Positions 19,104 through 27,301 of a stretch of DNA of 64,000 nt are shown here, one piece after another. How positions within the stretch are numbered: the stretch's first letter is position 1; each line of letters begins with the position of its first letter. The stretch is taken from positions 55,413 to 119,412 of the forward strand of contig CAMAQH010000012.1 of NCBI GenBank assembly GCA_945860295.1, given 5' to 3'. The position numbers and the translations under genes were made by a program. The notes below the pieces were generated by a model. The model saw only the letters and a program-made list of their open reading frames with translations, was not told the origin of the DNA and searched no databases. Origin of the DNA: Prosthecobacter debontii. GTDB lineage: Bacteria > Verrucomicrobiota > Verrucomicrobiia > Verrucomicrobiales > Verrucomicrobiaceae.

Positions 19104-20441
19104 CTATCGTATCGACGTATCCTGATTCATCAATGTGGAAGAATGGCGGCGTCTCATAAATAGAATCCACAGCCCAGCGAGGGCAAGAGTGCCAGCAAAC
19201 CACCACGGCAACCAGGTCAAGCTAGTAGCAAATACGCGCGGATCTTCAGCGGGCAGATGCAGACGGCCCGCAATCCAATGGGTGTGCCAGCCAAAGAGTA
19301 AAGTCATGACTCCGTAAGCCAGATTCATGGTTAGGCCACGGAAGCTGAGTGCAGTGGCGCGACGTGAAGAGTCCACCACCGCATTCAAATAGTGTGAAAG
19401 GAAGAAGTGCAGGCACCTCATGCTCAGCATCAGTGGCATGATCAGGGCCACACCTGCCCAGCCATTTTGCGGATGCGCGGCACCTTGCAGACTGATGAAG
19501 ATCACAACGGCAAGCCATGTGAAATTTCGCGCCATGGACCAGCGCTCAGAACAGCGCTCCATCAGACTGGCGGTGATCAGACCCAGCAGTGAGGCCACCG
19601 TGCCGATCACGCCATACCATGATTCCGAGATGCCGACGAGGCGGTAGAAATTACTCGCCACCGTGAGGAAGAGGCGGATGACGCTGTCGAATACCAAGCC
19701 CAGGAGGATGACCGCAAAGGCCGCCTGAGTATTCCATATCCAGCGCCCTGTCTCAACGATACTACGATAAGATTCGCGAACGCGATCTATCAGTGCACCT
19801 GAGGTTAGCGTGCTCGAAACCGGCACCTCTTTCATGCGCAGACAGACGATGAGGCAGGCTATGCCGGTGATAAAATTCAGCACCAGTGGAATCTTCATCG
19901 TTAGCGCCCGATCCAGGCTACTAACGCCGAACCAACTTAACAGTGATGATACGCGCGCATGATCGTAAAGCACTGATCCGCTGATGGAGGAAACAATGAA
20001 GCCCAGCGCCACCGCCCGGCTCAGGCGGCCCATCACCTTTGGCCAAAGTGAAACGCGCTCGGCTTCAGGAAGCGAATCATAAGCCAATGCTTCATCGGCA
20101 CCGCTGGCACAGGCTTCTGCCGCGCCACTGAGGACACGGTTCAGCACGAACAGCCATAGCACCGCCTCATGATTACCCACTGGCATGAGGCAGAGCACCG
20201 CCATTTCCGCCACCATCAGCCAGCCAGCGATCACCACGAGTCTGCGCCGCCCGAACTGATCGGCGAGCGCCCCTGACGGCACCTCCAGTAAAACAATCGT
20301 AATCGCCCAGATCACATTGAGCGCTGCAAACTCGCCAATGCTGAGCCCGAGATCCAAGAATAGGACCGTGAAGATCGGGTAATAGAACCGGCAGTTAAAC
20401 AGCAGACGGAACCAGATGAAGAGTCGGACATTGAGCGGCAT
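19104..20441 (-). CDS. MFS transporter
   Basis: A 445-residue polytopic protein with about 12 hydrophobic segments. The loop between helices 2 and 3 reads GALADQFGRRR, the major facilitator motif A, and EVPSGALAD before it is typical of exporters in this superfamily. The substrate is unknown. It is followed after 7 bp by the ArsR-methyltransferase gene, so efflux of a compound that is methylated or sensed by that protein is a reasonable but unproven idea. The upstream side (20442-21357) has only a decayed gene. Confidence 0.82.
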   Translation of the reverse strand: MPLNVRLFIWFRLLFNCRFYYPIFTVLFLDLGLSIGEFAALNVIWAITIVLLEVPSGALADQFGRRRLVVIAGWLMVAEMAVLCLMPVGNHEAVLWLFVLNRVLSGAAEACASGADEALAYDSLPEAERVSLWPKVMGRLSRAVALGFIVSSISGSVLYDHARVSSLLSWFGVSSLDRALTMKIPLVLNFITGIACLIVCLRMKEVPVSSTLTSGALIDRVRESYRSIVETGRWIWNTQAAFAVILLGLVFDSVIRLFLTVASNFYRLVGISESWYGVIGTVASLLGLITASLMERCSERWSMARNFTWLAVVIFISLQGAAHPQNGWAGVALIMPLMLSMRCLHFFLSHYLNAVVDSSRRATALSFRGLTMNLAYGVMTLLFGWHTHWIAGRLHLPAEDPRVFATSLTWLPWWFAGTLALAGLWILFMRRRHSSTLMNQDTSIR

Positions 20442-20552
20442 GAGATTTGTTTATGGCATCAAACGACTTGCTTTGCCAGCGTGAGAGAGACCGTGTTTGA
20501 AAAATTGGGCATTCCCCTGGAAACACGGCGCCATGAATTCAGCCATCTCCCC

Positions 20553-21230
20553 TCATGGAGAGGGCGTGACGTGGGATCGTACGGCAGTCATTGTTGCGCA
20601 GCGAAATCTCAAACGCGTCATTCGCCTCGATGGGCCAACCCGCAGTCTGGATTCTTCAAGATAAGCGACCCATCCAGTCACTTCACCAAACCCTCTGCGG
20701 GCCGGGCTTCTTCTAAAGGCAGGTGCACCCGTTTTGCCGGGTGCCTTGGCCAATTTCGTGAGCTGTAATTCAGTGAGCCACGGCCCCCAGTCGGAGCGAA
20801 ACTGGCTGAGCGTTTTATAGCCAAGATCGTATCCGACGCCAAATCTGATACCAGAACCGCCGCCCGGCCATTTCCCTGGCTGATCGATTCCTTCAAACTC
20901 AATGATGAGCGCGAGTGCCTTCTAGGTGAGTTTCACATCACTCGTTTCCGCCACCTCAGCACTCGCCTGATTCAGCACAGCAGCTTGCGGCTCCAAGAAG
21001 CTGAGATTAACAGAGAACTTGTGCGCTGTACCACGTGACACCACCAGCACTTGCAGCAGCGCGTAGGCGCAGAGGATCGTCGATGACACGCAGTCCATGC
21101 CCGATGCCACTACAGGCTTGGCCGCGAGTTTAGTAGCAGTCAGCATGTATGGAGAAACACCGCCTTCGGAAATTTCGATCTTCACCTTATCACCTGACTT
21201 GAGTGCTGCGGCGTGTGTAGGTCTTGCGAG
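20553..21230 (-). pseudogene. Decayed lysozyme-like (GH24/pesticin-type muramidase) gene
   Basis: On the minus strand one frame runs from about 21230 to 20553 and is broken by a TAG at 20922-20924. The upstream half reads as protein (ALKSGDKVKIEISEGG near its start). Directly after the stop comes KALALIIEFEGIDQP, then PGGGSGIRFGVGYDLGYKT and FRSDWGPWLTEL, the pattern of T4-lysozyme/pesticin-like muramidases (EFEG...GYDLGY...DWG). Beyond GKTGAP the frame becomes arginine-rich and stops resembling protein, while another frame regains protein-like sequence (IEANDAFEISLRNND), so a frameshift is also likely. No convincing start codon is seen. A sequencing error is the alternative to true decay. 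Confidence 0.7.
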
Positions 21231-21357
21231 TTAGAATTAGATTCATCGCTGCGAGATTCTGTGGATTGCCGCGCTATCCCATCATAATCATGAATGCCTG
21301 TCCAAACGTATTTGGCGCTTGTGGCAGTGTTCAGTCTTCGCACAATCCGGTGCATTT

Positions 21358-22008
21358 ATGATTCGTTTTCAAATCCTCGGTTTTCCTGTCGTCATTCACT
21401 GGTTCTTTTGGGTCAACTGCGCACTACTCGGCGGCGCTCTTGATGCCAGCAGCCCTGAGCGAATGCAGGCGTTGATTGGCTTTCTAATCGTCGCTTGCGT
21501 CTCTGTCGTGATTCATGAACTAGGTCATGCCTTGGCGATGCGACACTACGGTGATCGTCAGGTAAATATCCTGCTCTATGCCTTTGGTGGCCTAGCGCGT
21601 GGGAGCCGCTGGCTTTCACGCAATGAAGACATCTTTGTGAGTGCGGCGGGTCCCTTTGCACAGTTAGCCGCAGCCGTCGTCATGTGGTGGCTGCTAGATG
21701 CCTGGAAGCCTAGCTCACCGCTTTTGGACTACACCCTGAAATCGTTTCAAGAGATCAGCATCTTCTGGGCGCTGCTTAATCTCCTGCCGATCATCCCACT
21801 CGATGGCGGGCATATCTCGCGCGCACTCTTCGGCCCGATGCGGCAAAAAGCCGCGCTGACATTGAGCCTTATCTGCGCTGGAGGAATGGCTTTTTATGCC
21901 ATGCAGAAATTTGGAATGATCTCTGTTTTCTTCTTTGGCATGTTTGCCTGGAATAACTACAAAGAACTGCGCGGCGAATCGCAGGTGCAATGGATGGAAG
22001 GACGCTGA
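21358..22008 (+). CDS. Site-2 protease family membrane metalloprotease (M50)
   Basis: 216 residues, mostly hydrophobic. The zinc site HELGHA (VVIHELGHALAMRHYGD) lies in an N-terminal helix, and the second ligand motif LLPIIPLDGGHI lies in a later helix, as in intramembrane M50 proteases of the SpoIVFB/rhomboid-independent class. There is no PDZ domain and no CBS domain, so it is the minimal form. Start at MIRFQILGFPVVIHW (21358) fits the family; the frame upstream is not protein-like. It probably cleaves a membrane-anchored regulator, but no partner anti-sigma factor is adjacent. Confidence 0.88.
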   Translation: MIRFQILGFPVVIHWFFWVNCALLGGALDASSPERMQALIGFLIVACVSVVIHELGHALAMRHYGDRQVNILLYAFGGLARGSRWLSRNEDIFVSAAGPFAQLAAAVVMWWLLDAWKPSSPLLDYTLKSFQEISIFWALLNLLPIIPLDGGHISRALFGPMRQKAALTLSLICAGGMAFYAMQKFGMISVFFFGMFAWNNYKELRGESQVQWMEGR

Positions 22009-22105
22009 TATCTGCTTTCTTTGGCCGAGTCTCATGCCGGGTACTGATGGCTCAGAGAACCGTAATTGGTCTTTTTTTGCAGAGGTTAAAAAAGTATTTG
22101 CAAAA

Positions 22106-22125
22106 GTATGGCATGGTTGCCATAC
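22106..22125. promoter_or_regulatory. Palindromic operator of the toxin-antitoxin operon
   Basis: Perfect eight-base inverted repeat GTATGGCA-TGGT-TGCCATAC, ending seven bases before the antitoxin ATG at 22133. The site's position over the promoter/leader and its symmetry match the self-regulating operators bound by VapB-VapC complexes. An AT-rich stretch directly upstream (about 22073-22105) would hold the promoter. Confidence 0.75.
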
Positions 22126-22132
22126 TGCTCGA

Positions 22133-22402
22133 ATGAAAATGACCATGCACATCGACGAAGACACTTTGACCAGCGTCATGGAGATCACAGGCAGCGCCAG
22201 CAAGACAGCGGCTGTGGAGAAGGCTTTGACTGAAATGGTCAGGAGACACAGACTGAAGTCCGTGTTGAGAGAAGGCCTGGGCATGACGCCTGATGAGATC
22301 AAAGCCAGCTTCGATTTCGCCTCCTACGACGCCTCAAATACGTCTCCCCCCATCACCAAGAAACCCGTCACTTACCGCCGTGCAAGGAAGCCTTCTCGTT
22401 GA
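22133..22402 (+). CDS. vapB: VapB-type antitoxin (DUF2191-like)
   Basis: 89 residues. The N-terminal part MKMTMHIDEDTLTSVMEITG and the following SKTAAVEKALTEMVRRHR form the ribbon-helix-helix-like DNA-binding unit of DUF2191/VapB antitoxins. The charged, proline-containing C-terminus would wrap the toxin. The ATG at 22133 follows a perfect palindrome that is likely its own operator. Its stop lies 20 bp inside the toxin gene, the usual coupled arrangement. Confidence 0.85.
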   Translation: MKMTMHIDEDTLTSVMEITGSASKTAAVEKALTEMVRRHRLKSVLREGLGMTPDEIKASFDFASYDASNTSPPITKKPVTYRRARKPSR

Positions 22403-22775
22403 TAGCAGTTTCTATATCAGTCGAATCCGCCAGGGAGCCGATCCCCTGGCGGAACTTGCTGCCATCTCGGATGAATGGGAAATCGTGACCTGCGGTGTCG
22501 TGATGGTAGAAGTATGCCGAGGCTGTAGTCTAGAAAAAGCTCGTGAACGCTTTGCCAGAGCATTCTCAACCATGATCATGGTGCCGACGCCGCCAAAGAT
22601 GTGGCACAAAATTATGGACCTCGCATGGCAGATCGAGCGGCAGGGCAAGACCATGCAAGTCACGGACTTGACCATCGCCAGTTGCGCGTTGGAAATCGAC
22701 GCTACGGTTCTGACATTGGATAGCGATTTCCTCCGAGTTCCAGGGTTGATCGTGACCGACGATCTGCCTTCATAG
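22380..22775 (+). CDS. vapC: VapC-type PIN-domain ribonuclease toxin
   Basis: A PIN domain with the four acidic residues expected for Mg-dependent RNase activity: D in LLVDSSFYI, E in VVMVEVCRG, D in TDLTIAS and D in TLDSDFL. No ATG is suitably placed. GTG at 22380 gives 131 residues and begins just before the domain, overlapping vapB by 23 bp. VapC enzymes cut tRNA or rRNA when freed from VapB. The last six bases overlap the convergent pseudouridine synthase gene. Confidence 0.85.
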   Translation: MQGSLLVDSSFYISRIRQGADPLAELAAISDEWEIVTCGVVMVEVCRGCSLEKARERFARAFSTMIMVPTPPKMWHKIMDLAWQIERQGKTMQVTDLTIASCALEIDATVLTLDSDFLRVPGLIVTDDLPS

Positions 22776-23510
22776 TGTCATCTGAAGCGCAGCAAGTACA
22801 GCCGCCAGATCTTCTGGCAGTGGTGCCTCATAGCGCACTCGATTCCCTGACGCGGGATGTTTAAACTCTAGCTGCCGTGCGTGTAAGCATAGACGTTTGA
22901 TGCCGAGTTGCTGTCGCAAGCGGCGGTTCATCTCGAAGTCTCCATACACATCATCTCCAGCCAGCGGATGCTGTCGCGAAGCTGCCTGCACACGGATCTG
23001 ATGCGTGCGGCCCGTGACCAGCTCGATGTCCATCAACGTCAGTCTCTGCGCAGCATGATGCCCCTTCACCACGTAGCGTAATTCAGCATTCGTTGGCCTA
23101 CCTTTGAGTGATGTCGTGCGCACGCGGCCAGCGACTCGCGTCGTTGCCAGATGATCCAACCAAGTGTCCTTCGCGGGCAGACTACCACGCACTAGAGCCA
23201 TGTAGTGCTTCTTCACCGCATCTTCTTCAAACAACGCGCGGCATTTCTCAGCCGTGCCTTCATCCAGCGCAGCGAGCAACACACCGGAGGTATCTTGATC
23301 GAGCCGATGAATCAGCCACACTTTACCCGCAGGCCCGTCGAAGCATTTCTGATCAAGATCATACTTGCCTTCAAAGGCAGCGCGATTCTTTGGGTCGAAG
23401 CGTGACGAGTTCGGGTGTGAAAGCACCCCCGCAGGCTTGTTCACCAGCACGATGAAACGATCCCGATGCAGGATCGGGCAGGTCGTAATGGCAGGAGCTT
23501 CGTCAGTCAT
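22770..23510 (-). CDS. RluA/RluD-family RNA pseudouridine synthase
   Basis: A 246-residue catalytic domain without the N-terminal S4 domain. The active-site motif HRLDQDTSG carries the catalytic Asp, and LVNKPAGVLSHP and RTHQIRVQAAS are the other family motifs. It isomerises uridine in rRNA or tRNA. Lack of an S4 domain resembles RluA and TruC subtypes; the RNA target cannot be fixed. ATG at 23510 is the family-typical start. It converges with, and overlaps by 6 bp, the PIN toxin gene. Confidence 0.9.
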   Translation of the reverse strand: MTDEAPAITTCPILHRDRFIVLVNKPAGVLSHPNSSRFDPKNRAAFEGKYDLDQKCFDGPAGKVWLIHRLDQDTSGVLLAALDEGTAEKCRALFEEDAVKKHYMALVRGSLPAKDTWLDHLATTRVAGRVRTTSLKGRPTNAELRYVVKGHHAAQRLTLMDIELVTGRTHQIRVQAASRQHPLAGDDVYGDFEMNRRLRQQLGIKRLCLHARQLEFKHPASGNRVRYEAPLPEDLAAVLAALQMTL

Positions 23511-23743
23511 AACTGGGCATTTAGCAGCATCCCATCGGCTTGCTACTTCGCAATGCGGAGCGCCTACGCCTTACCGCCAAAAAAATGGATATTTGTCCCA
23601 TGCGATAAGAAGCAAATAGTTCACAAGTCCTAGTTTAATGAACTCACTGCCAGCCTTGCAAGCAAGCCGATGTGAGCAAGATTCGCATTCTCATCCGCCA
23701 CATGTGGCGAATGCTCTTCCCGTTAGCCAGCGTTCACACACCC

Positions 23744-25369
23744 ATGAAGACCATCTTCCTCACCTGCTTTGCCTTGAGTCTGCTTAACACACTCGCGCTT
23801 GCTAATGTGAAGCTACCTGCACTCTTCACCGACAGCCTCGTGCTCCAGCAGAGTAAGCCCGTGGCCATCTGGGGCTGGGCCGCAGCCGATGAAGATGTCA
23901 GTGTCAGCTTCGCCGGACAGACGCAGGTCACGCGTGCGGATATCGATGGCAAATGGCGCGTGTCGCTTGACCCGCTCGTGGCCAATGCAAAGCCACAAGA
24001 GATGACCGTGATCGGCAAGAACACGATCACCTTGAAGAACCTTTTGGTCGGCGAGGTGTGGGTCTGCTCAGGTCAGTCAAACATGCAGTGGACCGTGAGT
24101 CAGTCTGGCAATGCAGAGCAGGAGATCGCAGGTGCGAACTTCCCGCAAATCCGCATGTTTAATGTCGAGCGTGTGACTTCGATGACGCCGGCCACGGATG
24201 TGAAAGGCACATGGCAGGAGGCCAATCCTGCCAGCGTCGGCCAATTTTCTGCTGCGGCTTACTTCTTCGGCAGGCATCTGCATCAGGTGCTGAAAGTGCC
24301 TGTGGGCCTGATCAATACCTCATGGGGCGGCACACGCATCGAAGCCTGGACAAGCCGCGAATCACTGGAGGAGCGCCCCTGCGCAGCGCAGATGCTCAGT
24401 GATTGGGACGGCATACGCAAAGGCTGGGACGCCACCGCTGAGAACGCCAAGTTTGACGTTGCCAAAGCTAAATGGCAGGCAGCTGTGAAGAAGATCAACG
24501 AAGAGAACGCCAAGCTGACTGCCGACAAGAAAAAGAAAGCGCCGCCTACGCCGCGTCCATTGGGTGATCCTAACAAAACGCCGCATCATCCCGCCGTGCT
24601 ATTCAATGCCATGATCGCGCCGCTGATCCCCTATGCGATCCAGGGTGCCATCTGGTATCAGGGAGAGTCGAACCAAAAGCGTGCCTTCCAATATCAGGAA
24701 CTGCTGCCTAACATGATCAATGACTGGCGTAAGCGCTGGAATGACGTGTTCAGCTTCAACATCGTGCAGCTTGCCAATTTCGGAAACGGCCAGCCCGTGA
24801 CGAAAGATCCCGGTGTCGCCGATCCATGGGTCGAGCTGCAAGAGGCGCAGTATCTCACCGCCATCACACTGCCGAAAACGGGTCTCGCCGTCATCAATGA
24901 CATCGGTGAAGAAAAGAACATTCACCCGAAGAACAAACAAGAAGTCGGACGCCGCCTTGCTCTCTGGGCACTGGCAAAAAACTATGGCCGCGCCGACACC
25001 GTTTTTAGCGGTCCGATGTTTAAAAACGCAATCACTGAAGGTAACAAAGTGCGCCTTCAATTCGACCATCTCGGTGGCGGACTCAAGACCCGTGATGGTG
25101 GCGAGCTGAAGCAATTTCAAATCACCGGCGAAGATAAGAAATGGGTCTGGGCTCAGGCCAAGATTGAGAATAACCAAGTCATCGTCACCAGTGACGCCGT
25201 GCCAGCTCCTATCGGCGTCCGCTACGCCTGGGCCGCATTGCCTGAAGGTGCCAACCTCATCAATGCCGAAGGCCTGCCTGCGGGCTGCTTTCGCACAGAT
25301 GAATTCATTCCGAGCACACTCGGTGTCACATCGCCTTTCCAAGAGGTGCAGAAGGCTGTGGCGAAGTAA
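23744..25369 (+). CDS. Secreted sialate O-acetylesterase-type SGNH esterase
   Basis: 541 residues with signal peptide MKTIFLTCFALSLLNTLALA. An N-terminal beta domain (ALFTDSLVLQQSKPVAIWGWA) precedes the SGNH catalytic domain: nucleophile S112 in CSGQSNMQW and the WYQGESN block typical of 9-O-acetylesterases. It removes acetyl groups from sialic acids or plant/algal polysaccharides outside the cytoplasm. ATG at 23744 is chosen for the signal peptide; the longer frame adds non-signal residues. A lysine-rich insertion around residues 260-280 (ADKKKKAPPTPR) is notable. The polysaccharide theme agrees with the sulfatase and DUF1080 genes further on. Confidence 0.92.
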   Translation: MKTIFLTCFALSLLNTLALANVKLPALFTDSLVLQQSKPVAIWGWAAADEDVSVSFAGQTQVTRADIDGKWRVSLDPLVANAKPQEMTVIGKNTITLKNLLVGEVWVCSGQSNMQWTVSQSGNAEQEIAGANFPQIRMFNVERVTSMTPATDVKGTWQEANPASVGQFSAAAYFFGRHLHQVLKVPVGLINTSWGGTRIEAWTSRESLEERPCAAQMLSDWDGIRKGWDATAENAKFDVAKAKWQAAVKKINEENAKLTADKKKKAPPTPRPLGDPNKTPHHPAVLFNAMIAPLIPYAIQGAIWYQGESNQKRAFQYQELLPNMINDWRKRWNDVFSFNIVQLANFGNGQPVTKDPGVADPWVELQEAQYLTAITLPKTGLAVINDIGEEKNIHPKNKQEVGRRLALWALAKNYGRADTVFSGPMFKNAITEGNKVRLQFDHLGGGLKTRDGGELKQFQITGEDKKWVWAQAKIENNQVIVTSDAVPAPIGVRYAWAALPEGANLINAEGLPAGCFRTDEFIPSTLGVTSPFQEVQKAVAK

Positions 25370-25582
25370 TCACAGCAGCGTGCTGTCATCCTGACGCTCC
25401 AGCTTACCGATCTTCTTTTTGATCGTCTCTAGCTGCACGGTCATCTCGTGCAGAGATTTTAGGCTGTCTCCCATCGTCTCCGAATCTTGGAGGTGTGGCA
25501 GAGCGGGGTGGATCTTCATCATCTGGAGGGCGATCGCTTTCGCGGAGTCGCGGATCTGCTGGATAGCTTCGGGGCGTGTCAT
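25370..25582 (-). CDS. Small coiled-coil protein of unknown function
   Basis: Seventy residues from the ATG at 25582 (MTRPEAIQQIRDSAKAIALQ). Heptad-like spacing of leucines and isoleucines in LKSLHEMTVQLETIKKKIGK suggests a coiled coil. It ends directly next to the stop codon of the esterase gene and is divergent from the LysR gene 88 bp away. The composition looks like real protein, but I recognise no family. Confidence 0.5.
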   Translation of the reverse strand: MTRPEAIQQIRDSAKAIALQMMKIHPALPHLQDSETMGDSLKSLHEMTVQLETIKKKIGKLERQDDSTLL

Positions 25583-25670
25583 GGTCGGGCAGACTTGCCA
25601 GACAGCAGGCGTTGTGCAACTCGGCTTTGAGTTGTTGTCAGGCGCAGGGCTGCCGTTTAAAGAAGCTAGC

Positions 25671-26582
25671 ATGGACCTGCGACATCTACGCTACTTTCAG
25701 GCCGTCGCGGAGGAGTTGAGCTTCTCCCGCGCGGCTAAGCGTCTGCGCATCGCGCAGCCTGCTCTATCACGCGCCGTGCAAGAGTTAGAGCACGAACTCG
25801 GCATAAGGCTCATCGACCGTAATCGCCGCACCTTTGCCCTCACGCCTGCGGGCTCTGTTTTGCTCACCGAGACCGCCGTGATTTTGGAGCGGCTAGAGGA
25901 ATCCATGCGCCGAGTGAAGCGCACCGCCCTGGGTGAAGAGGGCGAGCTTCGGCTCGGCTACATCGGCCCGCCGACACAGCAATTTCTCGGCAGACTATTG
26001 CATGATTACCGGCAGCGTTTCCCCAAAGTGTCCGTGCATCTCGAAGAACGCACGCCTGAACGCATCTGGGAAATGGTCGCCAAAGGTCGCCTCTCCGTAG
26101 CCCTCACACGTCCCCTGCCCGGTCAGGGTGAGCGCGCGCTGAGCACGCTACTACTGCGTAAAGAGCCGCTCGGCATCGTGGTTCCTGCTGGGCATGCTTT
26201 GGCCAAAAAGAAGTCCGTGACCTGGAAGTCTCTGGCTCAGGAACCCCTCATCGTTTTAGCCCGACGCGAAGGCGTCGGCCTGCATGACGAAATGCTCGCC
26301 GCGTGCCGCACCGCAGGCTTCACGCCGCGCATCGCCTACAGTCCCAGCCTCATGGGCACCGTGCTCAGCTATGTCGAAGCCGGAGCTGGCATCGGTATTG
26401 CCACCGACAGCGTCGCCGCTGCATCGATGTCACCTTCACTCCGCTACATCTCCGTCACTCCGACCTGCACCGTGCCACTCATGATGGTCTGGAATCCCGA
26501 AGACGACTCACCACCTGTGAAGGCTTTTCGTGATCTCATGAGCGAGTGGCTCAAGCAGGGGAAGCTATGGGGTAAGGGGTGA
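25671..26582 (+). CDS. LysR-family transcriptional regulator
   Basis: 303 residues: an N-terminal LysR helix-turn-helix (MDLRHLRYFQAVAEELSFSR, then AQPALSRAVQELEHELG) and a periplasmic-binding-protein-like effector domain with RLGYIGPPTQQFLGRLL. ATG at 25671 is the canonical start MDLRHLRYF. The divergent small gene (25370-25582) is a possible target, since LysR regulators often control the gene transcribed away from them; effector unknown. Confidence 0.92.
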   Translation: MDLRHLRYFQAVAEELSFSRAAKRLRIAQPALSRAVQELEHELGIRLIDRNRRTFALTPAGSVLLTETAVILERLEESMRRVKRTALGEEGELRLGYIGPPTQQFLGRLLHDYRQRFPKVSVHLEERTPERIWEMVAKGRLSVALTRPLPGQGERALSTLLLRKEPLGIVVPAGHALAKKKSVTWKSLAQEPLIVLARREGVGLHDEMLAACRTAGFTPRIAYSPSLMGTVLSYVEAGAGIGIATDSVAAASMSPSLRYISVTPTCTVPLMMVWNPEDDSPPVKAFRDLMSEWLKQGKLWGKG

Positions 26583-26757
26583 GGGTATTCCGCAATCTCT
26601 CCTCATCTCTGCGGTTATCCAATCTCTCGCGGTGGAAAGCTTCTGACTCAGTGACTGCTGCGTCTGGTGAATAACAGCTCTCAGTCAAGAATCGAACCCT
26701 GCCCCTTTCCTGCTGTCCCTTTTCTGCGGCATAGAGCCAGATGCCGATAGTGCCAGT

Positions 26758-27096
26758 TTATTTAGGCTCCCTATTTTCAGGATCATTGTTTGTTTCCTCA
26801 ATATCTTCGATTCTCATCCCAAAAGTGAACCCTCCAAAGTCACCTGGTAATCTGGACCAAACAGAGTATCCAAGCTTTTCCATTTCGCGGAAGAAAGTGC
26901 CGATACAGTTGAGGCAGTCATAAAGAGATCCTATTTCATCCTCACCATACACATAACTCGTTTTTGGGTGGATACCATCGCACCTCAAGCCACAACGCCA
27001 CTGCTTGTTATCTGTGCGCTCCGGTTCATTCACTTCTGGACTTATGAGTTTTTTCTCACCGGTAAATCTCAAGTTTAATGTGCGCGAATATTTCAT
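26758..27096 (-). CDS. Hypothetical protein (possibly DUF6968-like)
   Basis: 112 residues starting MKYSRTLNLRFTGEKKLI. A central GEDEIGSLYDCLNCIGTFFR followed by WSRLPGDFGGFTFG resembles small uncharacterised proteins of the DUF6968 type, but this is memory of a pattern and not a match I can run. Base composition is lower in G+C than in the neighbouring genes, which hints at recent acquisition. About 175 bp before and 205 bp after it I see no other gene. Confidence 0.55.
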   Translation of the reverse strand: MKYSRTLNLRFTGEKKLISPEVNEPERTDNKQWRCGLRCDGIHPKTSYVYGEDEIGSLYDCLNCIGTFFREMEKLGYSVWSRLPGDFGGFTFGMRIEDIEETNNDPENREPK

Positions 27097-27301
27097 GGTT
27101 TACAGTCCACTAGATATTCCTTGGATGCCTTAAAATGTCTTCGGGGAAAACTTGGTCAGGCTGCAACTGCTCGACAAATCGTTGGGCGGATCAGGAGTGT
27201 GGTGCATCTGGTTTTATTCAGAAACAGGCTCAGCGCTTCAGGCTCCTGCCAGCGCTTTCCGCGTTCCATCTCTTCTCTTCAGAAAAAACGGGGCATTGAG
27301 G

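Noticed and set aside
20481..20768. Plus-strand frame of 95 codons, and other plus frames up to 21040
   Set aside because: The minus strand of the same stretch carries the recognisable lysozyme-like sequence, which explains these frames as mirrors.
26660..26720. tRNA-like GGTTCGATTC on the minus strand
   Set aside because: The T-loop-like bases are not flanked by a pairing 5-bp stem, and no acceptor or anticodon stem could be laid out.
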